From: Deltaproteobacteria bacterium
Lineage (GTDB): Bacteria; Myxococcota_A; UBA9042; PHBI01
Direction of reading: 5' to 3'
DNA length: 58,475 nucleotides
Assembly (NCBI GenBank): GCA_016792665.1
Contig: JAEUKJ010000179.1
Span: 1-58,475, forward strand
In this document: positions 34,635 to 43,420 of the stretch, in pieces
Layout: the number at the start of each line of letters is the position of its first letter
Numbering within the stretch: position 1 is the first letter of the stretch
Translations under genes and position numbers: made by a program
Notes under the pieces: generated by a model
The model's database searches: none
Told to the model about the DNA's origin: nothing
The model's input: only the letters and a program-made list of their open reading frames with translations

Positions 34635-36184
34635 TGTTGGCCGCCCTCGCGACGCTCATCGGGCTCACCACCGCCGCCCTCCCTCCGCCTGGCGAGACGC
34701 GCTATGCGCTCATCGTCGGCGCCCACGAAGGGGCCAGCGGCGAGGTCACCCTCGCCTTCGCGGGGCGCGATGCGAAGCGCGTCGGCGACGCCCTGGTGCA
34801 GCTCGGCGGCTTCCTGCCCGACAACGTCGTGACCCTCATCGACCCCGACAGCGGTCGCATGCGGGACGCTCTGGCGCGGCTGAATGCGCGGCTCCGTGCC
34901 GAGCGCGGCCCCAACAAGACCAGCGTGCTGTTCGTGTACTACTCGGGGCACGCGGACGAGCGTGCGCTCCACCTCGGCGACACCGCCGTGCCGTGGGACG
35001 AGCTCGTCAACAACGTGCAGGGCTCGGCGGCCGAGCTGCGCGTGCTGGTCGTCGATGCCTGTCGATCGGGCTTCGCGACGCGCGTGAAGGGCCTGAGACC
35101 CGACGTGCCCTTCGCGCTGCCGGTCGCGGTCGAGCCCGCCGCCGAGGGCATGGCCATCCTGGCGTCGGCGACCCAGGGCGAGGACGCGCAGGAGTCCGAG
35201 GCGCTCGGCGCGTCCTTCTTCACGCACCACCTGCTGGCCGGCCTGCGCGGCGCGGCGGATGCGAACGACGACTCGCTCGTGACCCTGGAAGAGGTCTATC
35301 GCTATGCGCGCGATCAGACCGTCGCCAGCACCGCGACCACCGCGACCGGCGTCCAGCATCCGACCTACCGCTGGGACTTCAAGGGCCGGGCCAACGTGGT
35401 CCTGGCCACCCTCGCGGCGACGCGCTCGCAAGGCGTCGTCGTGCTGCCCGGCGAGGGGCGCTTCCTCTTTCACGAAGGCCGCGTCGATGGCCCGCTCGCC
35501 TCCGAGGTCGTCAGCCGCGGGGTCGGCACGCGCGTGCTCTTGCCGGCCGGTCGCTACGGCGTGCGCTGGCGGCGGCCGGCGCGCTATCACGAGGGCGTCA
35601 TCAACGTGGTCGCCCAGAAGGAAACGGCGATCGATGCCTCGTCGTTGCAGGTCTTCGAGTACGCGCGCCTCGTCCGCAAGGGGGGCGCGGCCGACGACGC
35701 GTGGGAGCTCATGGCGCTGGGACAGGTCGCCTCGCCGCCGCTCGCGGCCTACGACGCGACGCCGGGGATCGCACTCGGGGCGTCTCTCGATCTCAGCGCG
35801 TTGGGCCTCGACGCGCTCCTCTGGTATGGCGCGTCGGCCTCGGCCGGCGACGGGCTCGCGGCCACGGCCCACGAGCTCGGGCTGGTCGTCGGCGTCCGCA
35901 AGAGCTTCGACGTCGGGCCGGTCGCCCTCGGGCTCGGGGTGCGCGGCGGCCTGGTCGCGCTCGCGCAGTCCTTCGAGGCCCCGGACGAAGCGACGCGCAG
36001 GCGGTTGGCTCCGTTGCTCGAGGTCCCGCTGCGCGCGGCGATCGTCTTGGATGGGCCGCTCTCGCTGGTGCTGGAGGGCGGGCTGCGGGTGAGCCCGCGT
36101 GAGGTCTTGCGCGACGACGAGAGCGCCGAGGCGACCTGGCTCGGGGCCTGGGGTCGGCTCGGGCTCGCGTGGGCGATGCCATGA
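34634..36184 (+). CDS. Exported caspase-like (peptidase C14) protease with C-terminal domain
   Basis: 516 residues. A probable signal peptide (residues 1-18) means it is exported. The caspase fold (about 20-260) shows ALIVGAHEG, the catalytic His106 in YYSGHADE and Cys143 in VVDACRSG, as in metacaspase/caspase-like C14 peptidases that cut after Arg, Lys or Asp. The C-terminal 250 residues carry alternating beta-strand patterns (GALLWYGASASAG, VALGLGVRGGLVAL) suggestive of a beta-rich or barrel-like domain. Translationally coupled both to the anti-sigma and to a lipoprotein gene. A role in cleaving the anti-sigma or an envelope partner is an inference. Confidence 0.85.
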   Translation: MLAALATLIGLTTAALPPPGETRYALIVGAHEGASGEVTLAFAGRDAKRVGDALVQLGGFLPDNVVTLIDPDSGRMRDALARLNARLRAERGPNKTSVLFVYYSGHADERALHLGDTAVPWDELVNNVQGSAAELRVLVVDACRSGFATRVKGLRPDVPFALPVAVEPAAEGMAILASATQGEDAQESEALGASFFTHHLLAGLRGAADANDDSLVTLEEVYRYARDQTVASTATTATGVQHPTYRWDFKGRANVVLATLAATRSQGVVVLPGEGRFLFHEGRVDGPLASEVVSRGVGTRVLLPAGRYGVRWRRPARYHEGVINVVAQKETAIDASSLQVFEYARLVRKGGAADDAWELMALGQVASPPLAAYDATPGIALGASLDLSALGLDALLWYGASASAGDGLAATAHELGLVVGVRKSFDVGPVALGLGVRGGLVALAQSFEAPDEATRRRLAPLLEVPLRAAIVLDGPLSLVLEGGLRVSPREVLRDDESAEATWLGAWGRLGLAWAMP

Positions 36185-36819
36185 AGACCTGGGGCGCGAT
36201 CGCAATGGGGGTCGCCGTGACCGTCGGCGCCTGCGATCCGTTGGCGGAAGGCGACTGGCGCGGCGCGCCGCAGATGATCGTGCGCCTCGAGGTGGGCGCG
36301 CTACCGATCCCGCGCCCCGACGAGCTGCGCACCCTCGCCATCGTGTGGACCTCGCTCGGTGGGCCGACCGATCGCCAGAGCTTCGAGCTCCCCCAGGCCG
36401 AGCCGCAGTCTTTCGGCGGGGTCGAGCTGCGCCTCCACGCCAGCACCGCCATGCGCAACGTGGCCCAGGTCGGGGCTGCCGCCCCGAAAGCCGGCGTGGC
36501 GATCGGCTTCCCGCTGGTGCGACTCGGTGACGTGAGCGAGCCCCTCGATCTCGACGATGGGGTCATCGCGGTGAGCGACGACCACTACCTCGTCTGGGCC
36601 GAGGACGCCGACCGCGCACGTGCCGCGGGTGGCCCGGCGATGGCGGCGATCTTGAACCCGATCGCCCTCGAGGATGGCTTCAACCTCGCGGTCGGCGTGT
36701 GCCGCGAGGGGCGGCCGAGCCAGGTCCTCATCGTGCCGCCCGAGCGCGTGGCCCTGGTGCCGGTCGAGACCGTGCGCGCGGGGAGCTGCCTCGACGTGTT
36801 CTGGGGCGCCTGGCGATGA
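36181..36819 (+). CDS. Putative lipoprotein of the sigma/anti-sigma/caspase operon
   Basis: 212 residues. The N-terminus ends in VTVGAC, a lipobox, predicting lipid anchoring. The mature part has no family I recognise. The ATG at 36181 overlaps the caspase stop (ATGA). It is the last gene of the four-gene coupled set. Its role may be to sense or restrain the caspase-like protein, but this is only a guess from position. Confidence 0.75.
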   Translation: MKTWGAIAMGVAVTVGACDPLAEGDWRGAPQMIVRLEVGALPIPRPDELRTLAIVWTSLGGPTDRQSFELPQAEPQSFGGVELRLHASTAMRNVAQVGAAAPKAGVAIGFPLVRLGDVSEPLDLDDGVIAVSDDHYLVWAEDADRARAAGGPAMAAILNPIALEDGFNLAVGVCREGRPSQVLIVPPERVALVPVETVRAGSCLDVFWGAWR

Positions 36820-36954
36820 ATCGCGAGGGGCCCTCATTTTCTGGTGTCCACGGGCGCGAGCTCGCGGGTCATCCACAGCGAGACCGGCAGCGACGACTTG
36901 TGCGCAAGCCGAGATGACCAGCACACTGACGACGACCGACCCTTCGAGGACACC

Positions 36955-38517
36955 ATGCGACGCCTTGCTCGACCCATCCTGCTCACCGCAATGACCTTCG
37001 GTCCCCTGACCTCGGCCTGCACCGAGACGAGCGAACCCGTGAAGGGCCAGCCGATCGTGATCTTCCCGGCCGCCGTCCAGAGCGCCGCCAAGACCAACGC
37101 CCGGGCCATCGCGCACGAGCTCTGGCAGGCCCAGGACTGGCTCGGCAAGACCGACAGCGTCGACGCGATCGGGGACGTCTTCCAGTTCGGGGTCGAGACC
37201 GACATCCCGGCGCCGCGCAACGCCATCTTCCTGCCCGAGGACGAGCGCGAGTTCAACGAGGCCATGGACGACCTCGACACCTTCCTGGAAGAGCACGTGT
37301 TCGTCGATGCGCAGATCGAGTCGCGCAACGACACCTCGATCACCTACAAGCTCGACCCGCAGATCGCTTGCGACGCCGATCTGTTCGACCTCGAAGATTG
37401 CCAGCGCTTCCTCACCGAGATGCCGATCCGCATCCGCGCCACGCGCTTCCGCGAGTCCGACGTGGACCTCGAGTTGCTGGCCGGCCCCGACAAGACGAGC
37501 CTCGCGACCCTCGAGCTGCACGAAGACCTGGCGGCCCTGACGGTCGACTTCGCCTCGGGGGCGGCGGTCATCGACGAGCTCGTCGCGGTCGCCGACGGCG
37601 ACGATGAGGACGGCCCCACGGTCGACATCGACGGCAAGGCCCGCATCGCCGTGCGCCGCCTGGCCGAGGACAAGCTGCGCCTCGAGTCCGCCGTGACCGA
37701 GCCGATCGCGCTGAAGGTCGACCAGGGCGAGGAGGGCATCGTCGAGGTGACGAGCGCGCTCGGCACGTTCGCCCTGGACGTCGACTACGCCGCGAGCAAG
37801 GCGACCCTCGACATCGACCTCGGCCGCAGCACGGTGACCGCGCCGAAGCGCCTCGTGCAGATGCAGCCCGAGTGCTACGAGGTGTGGTCGACCGACGCGG
37901 ACGGCAACGAGACCTACACCGAGGAGTGCGACGGCGAGACCCTGCCGGAGGCCCAGGGGCAGTTCTCGCTCATCGTCGAGCGCTTGGCCGTCTATGCCGA
38001 GCTCGATGACACGGCCAAGAACATCGCGTTGAAGGGGCTCGCGCTGGGGCCGATCAAGGTCCTCTCGGATGCGGCGACCGCGGCCGAGCTCTCGATCGGG
38101 GGCACGACGCCCTTCGACCTCACGCTCGCGACCAACGACGACGACACCGTGAACCTCTCCCTGTCGCGGGCGGTCGAGGCCTCGGCCATCCTGCGCATGG
38201 GCCTCCTCGACGACACCTTCGGTGACCTCCCCGAGTGGTTCCGCGACGAGGACCTCGGCTTGAAGATCCTCGGCGAGGCCCCCTCGCTCACCGCCCTCGT
38301 CGAAGGCATCATCGTCGGAGCCGCCACCACCCTCGAGATGACGAGCCGCTTCGGCGACCCGCAGCAGTTCTCGGCCGAGGCCGGCCAGTGCGTGTGGGTC
38401 GACACCTCGACCGACCTCGAGGAGAACGAGTCGCACCCGTTCGACATGCGCAAGGGCGACACCTGCCCGGAGCCCGACGCCGAGATCGGTGTCGGCGGGA
38501 GCAACCCTCCGTCCTGA
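36955..38517 (+). CDS. Large putative lipoprotein, unknown function
   Basis: 520 residues. Lipobox LTSAC near residue 22 predicts lipidation. Acidic overall and with a Cys cluster (CDADLFDLEDC, ECYEVW, ECDGE); many beta-strand-like segments of alternating hydrophobic residues (TVDFASGAAVIDEL, FALDVDYAASKATLDIDL). No family recognised. ATG at 36955 is preceded by GAGGA; the longer frame to 36844 is not protein-like. It lies 135 bp after the caspase operon and may be independent. Confidence 0.7.
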   Translation: MRRLARPILLTAMTFGPLTSACTETSEPVKGQPIVIFPAAVQSAAKTNARAIAHELWQAQDWLGKTDSVDAIGDVFQFGVETDIPAPRNAIFLPEDEREFNEAMDDLDTFLEEHVFVDAQIESRNDTSITYKLDPQIACDADLFDLEDCQRFLTEMPIRIRATRFRESDVDLELLAGPDKTSLATLELHEDLAALTVDFASGAAVIDELVAVADGDDEDGPTVDIDGKARIAVRRLAEDKLRLESAVTEPIALKVDQGEEGIVEVTSALGTFALDVDYAASKATLDIDLGRSTVTAPKRLVQMQPECYEVWSTDADGNETYTEECDGETLPEAQGQFSLIVERLAVYAELDDTAKNIALKGLALGPIKVLSDAATAAELSIGGTTPFDLTLATNDDDTVNLSLSRAVEASAILRMGLLDDTFGDLPEWFRDEDLGLKILGEAPSLTALVEGIIVGAATTLEMTSRFGDPQQFSAEAGQCVWVDTSTDLEENESHPFDMRKGDTCPEPDAEIGVGGSNPPS

Positions 38518-38547
38518 TGAAGCACCGGGGATGAACGGGTCAGGGTC

Positions 38548-39156
38548 TCACGCGGTGACGCGCGCGACCTTGGCCCGCCCTGCGCTCGCATCGCGCAGCG
38601 CCGCTTCGAAGGCGGCGCGGACGGCACTCTCGATCGACACCGTCAGCGTGACCTCGGCGCCGTAATCGGCGCCTTCGTGTTTGGCCGCATAGGCCGCCAA
38701 CACCCCCTGCACCGCGCCGGACAGGGTGTAGTCGAAGCCGATGGCGTAGCGCGTGGTCGGCACGAAGGGGACGACCTGGCTCGCGGCGAGCACCGCGCGG
38801 GCCGCGTCCCCGTAGCCCTTGGCGAGGTCGCCGGTCGCCAGCTTCTGGCCACCCGGGATGCGCGCGACGAGCACGACGGTGTTTATCAGACCGAGCTGGT
38901 CGAGGCGCTGGAGGATGGGTCGACCCGCGGCACCGATGGGCTCGCCTCCATCGGACCAGCCGAAGTCCTCGGGCTCGGGGGCGACGCGAAACGCGTAGGC
39001 GTGATGCACCGCGTCGGGATGGTCCGCGCGCGCCTCGACGAGCGCGGCCTTGGCGATGGCGAGCCCGTGCTCGGGCGCGGTCGGCAGGGCGCGCGCCAGA
39101 AAGCGCGAGGCCTTGACGCGCTCGCCCTCGGCGAAGGCGGGCTCGGCAATGGTCAT
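38548..39156 (-). CDS. YigZ/IMPACT-family protein
   Basis: 202 residues. Shows the UPF0029/IMPACT N-terminal features: VKASRFLARA, ADHPDAVHHAYAFR and the GGEPIGAAGRPIL segment, usually DDGEPSGTAGxP, here with a Ser-Asp-Gly lead. A C-terminal ferredoxin-like domain (about 125-200) follows. The role of bacterial members is unclear; eukaryotic IMPACT regulates translation. ATG at 39156 was chosen over GTG at 39171 because it starts the conserved part. Convergent with the preceding lipoprotein. Confidence 0.85.
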   Translation of the reverse strand: MTIAEPAFAEGERVKASRFLARALPTAPEHGLAIAKAALVEARADHPDAVHHAYAFRVAPEPEDFGWSDGGEPIGAAGRPILQRLDQLGLINTVVLVARIPGGQKLATGDLAKGYGDAARAVLAASQVVPFVPTTRYAIGFDYTLSGAVQGVLAAYAAKHEGADYGAEVTLTVSIESAVRAAFEAALRDASAGRAKVARVTA

Positions 39157-39209
39157 GAATGAGGTCGTCACCGCTCGCTCGACTCCGTCCGACGCGTCAT
39201 CATCGACGC

Positions 39210-39794
39210 ATGATACCCCCAGAGGACGCCCCTGACACGCCCGCTGACACGCCCGCAGACACGTCCAACGACACGCCCGCTGACATGTCCAAAGCCACGC
39301 TCGACGCGCGCACCGCGCACGAGGCGCGTGCGACCCCCACCCTGCTGGCCGTCGACCTCGGGCTGCGCACGGGGCTCGCCGTGTTCGGTCGCGACGGCCG
39401 CCTCCTCCGCTATCGCTCGACCCACTTCCCCGACCTCGGCACCCTGAAGCGCGCCTTGCCGCGCGTGCTCACCGAGGCCCCGAACCTCGCCTGCCTCGTG
39501 TGCGAGGGCGACCGCCACCTGGCCGCCATCTGGACCCGCCACCTGCCGCGCGATGCCGAGCTCGTCTGGGTCTCGGCCGAGACCTGGCGTGAGGGCCTGC
39601 TCACCCCGGCCGAGCAGCGCGACGGGCCGACCGCGAAGCAGAGCGCCGACCGCCGCGCCCGCGAGGTCATCGCCGCCTCGGGCCTCTCGCGCCCGACCTC
39701 GCTGCGCCACGACGCGGCCGAGGCCATCCTCATCGGACTCTGGGGCGCGCTGCGCCTCGGCTGGTGCGAGCGCCCACCCTGGCGCCGACGCTGA
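39210..39794 (+). CDS. RuvC-fold (RNase H-like) protein
   Basis: 194 residues. Contains the ordered acidic pattern of RuvC-type resolvases: D49 in LLAVDLGLRTGLAVF, E99 in LVCEGDRHLAAIW, and D168 and E171 in RHDAAEAILIGLWG. Compared with RuvC (about 160-175 residues) it has a 40-residue N-terminal acidic tail of DTPADTPADTS repeats, an unusual addition. It is not next to ruvA/ruvB here. A nuclease role is inferred from the acidic residues; substrate unknown. ATG at 39210. Confidence 0.65.
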   Translation: MIPPEDAPDTPADTPADTSNDTPADMSKATLDARTAHEARATPTLLAVDLGLRTGLAVFGRDGRLLRYRSTHFPDLGTLKRALPRVLTEAPNLACLVCEGDRHLAAIWTRHLPRDAELVWVSAETWREGLLTPAEQRDGPTAKQSADRRAREVIAASGLSRPTSLRHDAAEAILIGLWGALRLGWCERPPWRRR

Positions 39795-39947
39795 GCGCGG
39801 CCTGGCCGTCCTCGGCGACCTCACCCCGCGCTCATGGCCACGCTGGCCTCTCGCGCATGGTGGACGATGCCATCGGGATCGCGTCGGTGCCCCTTCCTCG
39901 AGACCCTCGATCGCAAGGCCGACCTCACCCTCGACTGAGCGGCGAGC

Positions 39948-40928
39948 TCAGTAGATGAAAGCGTCTGCGCCGTTGGTGACGGTCACCATGATGATCGTGT
40001 CGGCGCGCGTGGCCGCATCGATCTGACCCCAGGCCGTGCGCAGCGAGTCGACGTGCGGCGCGTCGTAGGCCAGGACGTGGAGGATCTGCTTCACCCAGCG
40101 ATAGGGCGCCGACACGTTCGCGCTCGAGATGAGGATGTCGCCGAGCTTCTTCTCGAGGATGCTCTTGGCCTGCGCCACCGTGTAGGGCGCGTCGAAGGGG
40201 AAGCCGACCGCGCGCGTCACGCTGACGCCGACCTTCTCGTCGTCGATTTCCATAAGGATATCGGTGATCTTACCCTGCTGGTCGTAGACGATCTCGGTCT
40301 CGGTCGCGATGAGGGTCGCGAGCTCGCAGCGCTCGAGGACCTCCAGCGCGAAGACCTCGCTCATGACCGAGCTGCCGCCCGCGTTGCCGTCGCGGATCAT
40401 CTCCTGGCTGTCGGGCAGCAAGCGCGCGAAGTCGACCTCGTCGTAGGGGTCGGTGCCGAAGTCGATGGCGTTGACGAAGAAGCTCGGGGCGGGATCGGCG
40501 AGCTCGGTGTCGATGACGCCGCACTCGCCCGAGATGGTGCCGAAGCCGGGCAGAGGAAGGGTCGGGCTGGTGTCGGGAGCGACCTCCGCGTCGGTGTCGA
40601 CGTCGGGCACATCGTCGACCCCATCAGCCACATCGGCCACATCGGCAACATCGAGCCCATCGGCCCCGTCGAGCGGGTCCTCGGTGTCGCTCACGTCGGG
40701 CCCGACCTCGTGTGAGTCGTCCGCATCGCTCGCGTCAGCGCTCGGCTCGCCGTCGACCTCGGAGGCGCTGTCGACCTCCACCTCGGTGAGGTCCCCATCA
40801 TCGATCTGGTCGGGCACGACGGACGAGTCGCGTGTGTCGTCCGACACATCGGCGGCCCCATCGTCGCCACAGCCCGAGAGGGACCCGACACCCACGACCA
40901 CCGCGACGATGAAGGTTCCGATGCGCAT
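39948..40928 (-). CDS. Lipoprotein with acidic linker and a conserved C-terminal domain
   Basis: 326 residues. The signal sequence ends in LSGCGDDG, a lipobox, followed by a long acidic linker (DASDADDSHEVGPDVSDTED and ADVADVADGVDDV repeats) to about residue 135. The C-terminal 190 residues include an acidic-then-basic stretch (KITDILMEIDDEKVGVSVTRAVGFPFDAPY) that I have seen in uncharacterised secreted proteins; a PD-(D/E)XK-like fold is possible but unproven. Divergent from the potassium channel. ATG at 40928. Confidence 0.75.
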   Translation of the reverse strand: MRIGTFIVAVVVGVGSLSGCGDDGAADVSDDTRDSSVVPDQIDDGDLTEVEVDSASEVDGEPSADASDADDSHEVGPDVSDTEDPLDGADGLDVADVADVADGVDDVPDVDTDAEVAPDTSPTLPLPGFGTISGECGVIDTELADPAPSFFVNAIDFGTDPYDEVDFARLLPDSQEMIRDGNAGGSSVMSEVFALEVLERCELATLIATETEIVYDQQGKITDILMEIDDEKVGVSVTRAVGFPFDAPYTVAQAKSILEKKLGDILISSANVSAPYRWVKQILHVLAYDAPHVDSLRTAWGQIDAATRADTIIMVTVTNGADAFIY

Positions 40929-41031
40929 CTCGCGAAAGCTACGCGATGGCCAGCGCGCGAGCAACCCCGGCATCGCGCCAGCACCGTCGCGGCCGTGGCT
41001 TTTCGAAGTGATCCCAACTATATCCATACAC

Positions 41032-42860
41032 ATGGAGGACGATCCCAGGGCGCGCTTCGGCCATGCCTTCCGCCTCGGCACCTCGGTCGCGAGCGTCGCC
41101 GCCCATGGCGAGCGCAGCCAGCGCTGGATCCGCCTCGCCCGCGCGAGCCTCGCCGTCCTGCTCGTGACGACCGTCGGCACCTGGGGCTTCTGGACGCTCT
41201 CGGACGGTCGCCACTCGGTCATCGAGTGCCTCTACATGACGGTCATCAGCATCTCGACCGTCGGCTTCAACGAGGTGATCCCCATCTCCAGCGACGCCAT
41301 GCGCCTCTTCTCGATGGGGCTCATCCTCCTGGGCGGCGCGTCGCTCGTCTACTTCCTCACCGCCATCGCCGCGTTCTTCCTCGAGGGCGACCTCATCTAT
41401 GGGTTCTGGCGGCGCCGCCTGGCTCGCGCGCTCGACCGCCTCGACAAGCACGTCGTCGTCTGCGGACTCGGCCGCGTCGGGGCTACGCCTTCAACGAGCT
41501 CCAGTCCTCACGCTGGCCCGTGGTCGGCCTCGACCGCGAAGCGAGCCGGGTCGAGGCCCTCCTGCTCGAACACGGCGACCGCATCCTGTTCGCGGTGGGC
41601 GACGTCTTCCTCGAGGAAACCCTGCTCGCCGCTCGCCTCGAGCGCGCCCATGCCCTCGTCGTCGCCCTCGCCGACGACCGCGACAACCTCCTCCTCTGCG
41701 TCACGGCCCGCCAGGTCAACCCTTCGATCCGCCTCGTCGTGCGCCTGGTCGACCCCGACAATGCCTCTCTCTTCGAGGGCGCCCACGCGGACGCCATCGT
41801 CCACTCACCGCGTGTCGCCGCCAAGACGATCGCGAGCGACCTCCTGAACCCGGCTCTGTCCGACTTCACCCACCGCCTCATCACCTCGGAGTCGCATCGC
41901 AAGCCTCTGGAGCTGCTCACGGTATCACCCGATGATGCGGCCGTCGGGCAGCCGCTCGACGCCCTCGTCTTCGGGCACAAGGGCGGCGGCATGATCGTCG
42001 CCCACCGCCGAGCCGGGGACGCCCGCTTCGCGTTCCGTCCCGAGGGCTCGCGTCTCGTCGAAGGCGGCGACGAGCTGCTCCTCCTCGCCTCCCGCGAGGA
42101 GCGTCGCCACCGGAACATCGCGCCCCGCGCGACGACCTCGAACGGCGCATCGCCGCTTGGGCCGCCCGAGGCGAGGCACGCGGTCCTGGCAGGGGCAGGT
42201 GCGGTAGGGCGCGCGCTGGCGAAGGAGCTCCGGCATCGCGGGATCAGGGTCAGCGTCATCGAGAGGGACGCGGCCAAGCTGGCCCTGCTTCGCGACGCCC
42301 TGGGCGACGATCCCGACCTGCACCTGGTCTGCGGCGACGTCTACGACAAGCACGCCCTGAGCGAGGCCGGGCTCGAGCGTGCCTGGGCCTTCGTGTCGGC
42401 GCTCCAGGCCGTGCGCGACAACCTCTTCCTCGCGGCCACCGTCCACCATCAACACCCGCACCTGCGCATCGTTGCGCGCGTGGGCAGCCGCCGCGAGGCC
42501 CGCCGCATGGAGGCCTTCGGCGCCGAGGCGTTCAACCCGGGCGCCATCGGTGGCGTGCACCTCGGGCGGCTCGCGATCCACCCCGAGCTGGTCGCCTTCG
42601 CCGACGGGCTCGAGGCCTCGCTCGAGCGGACCGAGGCCCTCGCCATCTTGCCGGTGACGCGCCCCGGACTCGACGGCTCGCGCCTCCGAGAGCTCCCCAC
42701 GGGCGACCTCGGTGCGGTGGTCGTCGGACTCCGACGCAAGAAGTCAGGCCACTTCGTCTATCACCCCGACCCCGCCATGCGGCTCTCCGTCGGGGGCGCC
42801 GTGGTGGCGCTCGGCGAGGCTCACGCGCTGGAAGCGCTCAGCGCGTTCCTCGGCGGCTGA
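41032..42860 (+). pseudogene. Potassium channel with two RCK domains, disrupted by a frameshift
   Basis: The 5' part (41032 to about 41481) encodes a two-membrane-segment channel with filter STVGFNE (instead of TVGYGD) and reaches RCK1 at HVVVCGLGRVG. There the protein continues only in another frame (YAFNELQSSRWPVVGLD), with regulatory RCK1, its C-domain, and a second RCK (HAVLAGAGAVGRAL to RIVARV) with C-domain. One missing base in the GTCGGGGC run near 41481 would restore one protein of about 610 residues. This may be a true pseudogene or a sequence error. Likely role if intact: K+ flux controlled by NAD(P)H/ATP-type ligands. Confidence 0.8.
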
Positions 42861-42883
42861 CTCCGCGCTGTCGCGCTTGCCCT

Positions 42884-43378
42884 TCACGGGACTCGGAGGA
42901 CGCCGAGCTTTTCTGGATCGACCACGACGAAGATCCCGACCGCGCTCGTGTGGACGACGCCGGGCTCGCTCTCGATGCGGCCGTGTACCTCGATGCGACG
43001 CCCCGCGACCGAGCGCACCTCGGCAAAAGTGATAGTGTCTATCATAAGTGGCAAGGGCCGCTTGTAGTCGACCGTCAGCCGCCCCAGCACCACCGAGTGA
43101 CCGGCGTGCCACGCCGCGACTCCCATGACCTCGTCGAGGACGGCCGCCAGGGAGCCGCCGTGGGCGTGCCCGGGAGGGCCCTCGGCGTCGGGCCCGAACC
43201 ACACGCGCGCCCGCACCTCGCCGCGCTCGACGTGGCGCCAGAAGGCGACGCGCAGACGGTTGCCAAAGGGATCGCCCGAGACGAAGGACCGGATCCGATG
43301 GACCGGCTCAGGGTTCTCGAGGCGCTCGAAGCCAGGCTCATCGGGCGCATACGGAGGCAGCGGATCGGGGGCACGCAT
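42884..43378 (-). CDS. Hotdog-fold thioesterase (PaaI/4HBT superfamily)
   Basis: 164 residues. Contains HGGSLAAVLDEVMGVAAW, matching the catalytic-helix region of hotdog thioesterases, plus the VDYKRPLPL strand and the GRIES and AVGIFVVVD C-terminal strands. Expected to hydrolyse acyl-CoA thioesters; substrate unknown. ATG at 43378 was chosen over GTG at 43414. Follows convergent with the channel gene. Confidence 0.85.
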   Translation of the reverse strand: MRAPDPLPPYAPDEPGFERLENPEPVHRIRSFVSGDPFGNRLRVAFWRHVERGEVRARVWFGPDAEGPPGHAHGGSLAAVLDEVMGVAAWHAGHSVVLGRLTVDYKRPLPLMIDTITFAEVRSVAGRRIEVHGRIESEPGVVHTSAVGIFVVVDPEKLGVLRVP

Positions 43379-43420
43379 CGCGCTCGATATACGCGGCGCG
43401 GTCGGGCGCGTCACGTGCGC

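Noticed and set aside
36849..36910. Palindromes CGCGAGCTCGCG and CTTGTGCGCAAG upstream of the 520-residue lipoprotein
   Set aside because: Short GC-rich palindromes of this size are common by chance here, and no regulator is adjacent.
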